Positions 63,453 to 64,000 of a stretch of DNA of 64,000 bases are shown here, in pieces. The notes beneath the pieces were generated by a model. That model was not told where the DNA came from, did no database searches, and saw only the letters and a list, made by a program, of their open reading frames with translations. Both the position numbers and the translations under genes were made by a program. Each line of letters opens with the position of its first letter. Positions within the stretch are counted from its first letter, which is position 1. The DNA comes from Tractidigestivibacter montrealensis (lineage in GTDB: Bacteria > Actinomycetota > Coriobacteriia > Coriobacteriales > Atopobiaceae): contig NZ_JANSKA010000002.1 of the NCBI RefSeq assembly GCF_024741235.1, positions 1-64,000 of the forward strand. The letters run 5' to 3'.

Positions 63453-64000
63453 TCGAGGACCCCCGTCGAAGTAATGATAATCGTGACCGCTACGATACCA
63501 ACTAGAACGCTGATTGCGTTCGCCATGCTTGCCAATCCCTCGTTCCCGCCGCACCAAAGCGTATACACCGGCCCGGTGGAAGGGATGGGTGCCCACGCCA
63601 AAATCGTAAGGACAGCGCGAACCTCATCGCCTATGGGCAGGAGCGGAAAGACTGAAAATGATAGTAGCACGGCACATGCATAGCGCCAGGTGAGGAGTCT
63701 ATTGAGCTCTCGTCGTCCGGTGGAATCAGCGCATGGCTTGAACATGAGGCCAATCATAAACATAGAGAGAAAGGCGTTCGCATTTGCCATAGGCGAGATG
63801 AGCTGAATGATTTCGCCTGGAATCTTGATACCAAGTATTCCTAGGATGATGAGTATCACATAAGCGTCAAAGGCGGCAGAAGAGAATAGTGTCTTTGCGA
63901 AGACTTTGCACTTGTCCTGGTGTTCTTCACCAAGAACCAAGGACTTTATCAGCGCAAGGGTCCCCCCGGTTCCCATGAGTGCGTTTCCCGCATCAAAGAG
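63449..64000 (-). CDS. AEC-family (auxin efflux carrier-type) permease, N-terminal part outside window
   Basis: The last 183 residues of an integral membrane protein whose reading frame remains open to base 64000, so its start is outside. The visible part begins LFDAGNALMGTGG, a typical AEC motif, followed by membrane helices including YVILIILGILGIKIP, FLSMFMIGLMF and VLVGIVAVTIIIT. The second half (about five helices) is characteristic of AEC transporters of organic acids. It overlaps the start of the sugar kinase gene by 4 bp, so the two form an operon. Composition is AT-richer than neighbours. Confidence 0.7.
   Translation of the reverse strand, partial: LFDAGNALMGTGGTLALIKSLVLGEEHQDKCKVFAKTLFSSAAFDAYVILIILGILGIKIPGEIIQLISPMANANAFLSMFMIGLMFKPCADSTGRRELNRLLTWRYACAVLLSFSVFPLLPIGDEVRAVLTILAWAPIPSTGPVYTLWCGGNEGLASMANAISVLVGIVAVTIIITSTGVLD

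Overview
The window is high-GC, gene-dense bacterial chromosome with a strictly anaerobic, fermentative flavour. Gene content points to the class Coriobacteriia (Actinobacteria), near Olsenella/Atopobium: type III glutamine synthetase, indolepyruvate:ferredoxin oxidoreductase, nickel-pincer cofactor genes, a mannose-family PTS, a four-domain ribosomal protein S1, frequent TTG/GTG starts and an actinobacterial-type LexA box. The taxonomic call is an inference from gene content. I see no phage, insertion sequence with a transposase, CRISPR array, rRNA or tRNA gene.

Layout. 1-2.1 kb: two PLP enzymes of a transsulfuration/cysteine pair, the first cut by the window edge. 2.2-7.6 kb (minus): a membrane-anchored polysaccharide deacetylase, then an acyl-CoA ligase-iorA-iorB operon for oxidising aryl-pyruvates. 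8.1-12.7 kb: a radical SAM/SPASM protein, a HAD phosphatase, a PPK2 polyphosphate kinase and an EamA transporter. 12.7-16.4 kb: a frameshifted zinc-ribbon membrane protein and a tightly overlapping larE-larB-larC operon. 16.6-24.5 kb: a DUF2804 protein, gltB-gltD (glutamate synthase) and a small unknown ORF. 24.7-31.3 kb: a zinc-dependent phospholipase C-like protein, mntP, an iron-type ABC importer and a DUF308 membrane protein. 31.5-38 kb: type III glutamine synthetase, polA, an RNase HI-type gene and a membrane-anchored metal-binding protein. 38-43.7 kb: a cysteine desulfidase-like enzyme, a HAD hydrolase, and a ROK-type repressor with PTS IIB-IIC-IID. 44-54.9 kb: rpsA, dps, a glutamate-type ABC importer, a zinc-ribbon membrane protein, coaE, a lytic transglycosylase, uvrB, an orphan PTS IIB and a GtrA-like protein. 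54.9-64 kb: an mrp/COG2081/COG2509 operon, a 1112-residue ABC ATPase-permease, and a sugar kinase with an AEC-type permease running off the window.

How genes cooperate. Nitrogen assimilation is prominent: GS III makes glutamine, GltBD turns it into glutamate, and a polar amino acid importer brings in more. Sulfur amino acid synthesis (transsulfuration pair) and breakdown (cysteine desulfidase) are both present. The aryl-pyruvate operon suggests reductive/oxidative amino acid fermentation. Metal handling recurs: MntP, an iron-type importer, Dps, an HMA protein and the nickel cofactor operon.

The most unusual signals are between the genes. A 29-bp perfect palindrome occurs at four loci and at three of them its terminal TGA is the stop codon of the adjacent gene. 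At 38053-38081 it closes two convergent genes at once. Three other families of dispersed palindromic repeats occur. A ~240-bp element of four related repeats in nested inverted order, with no ORF of its own, lies between glnN and polA.
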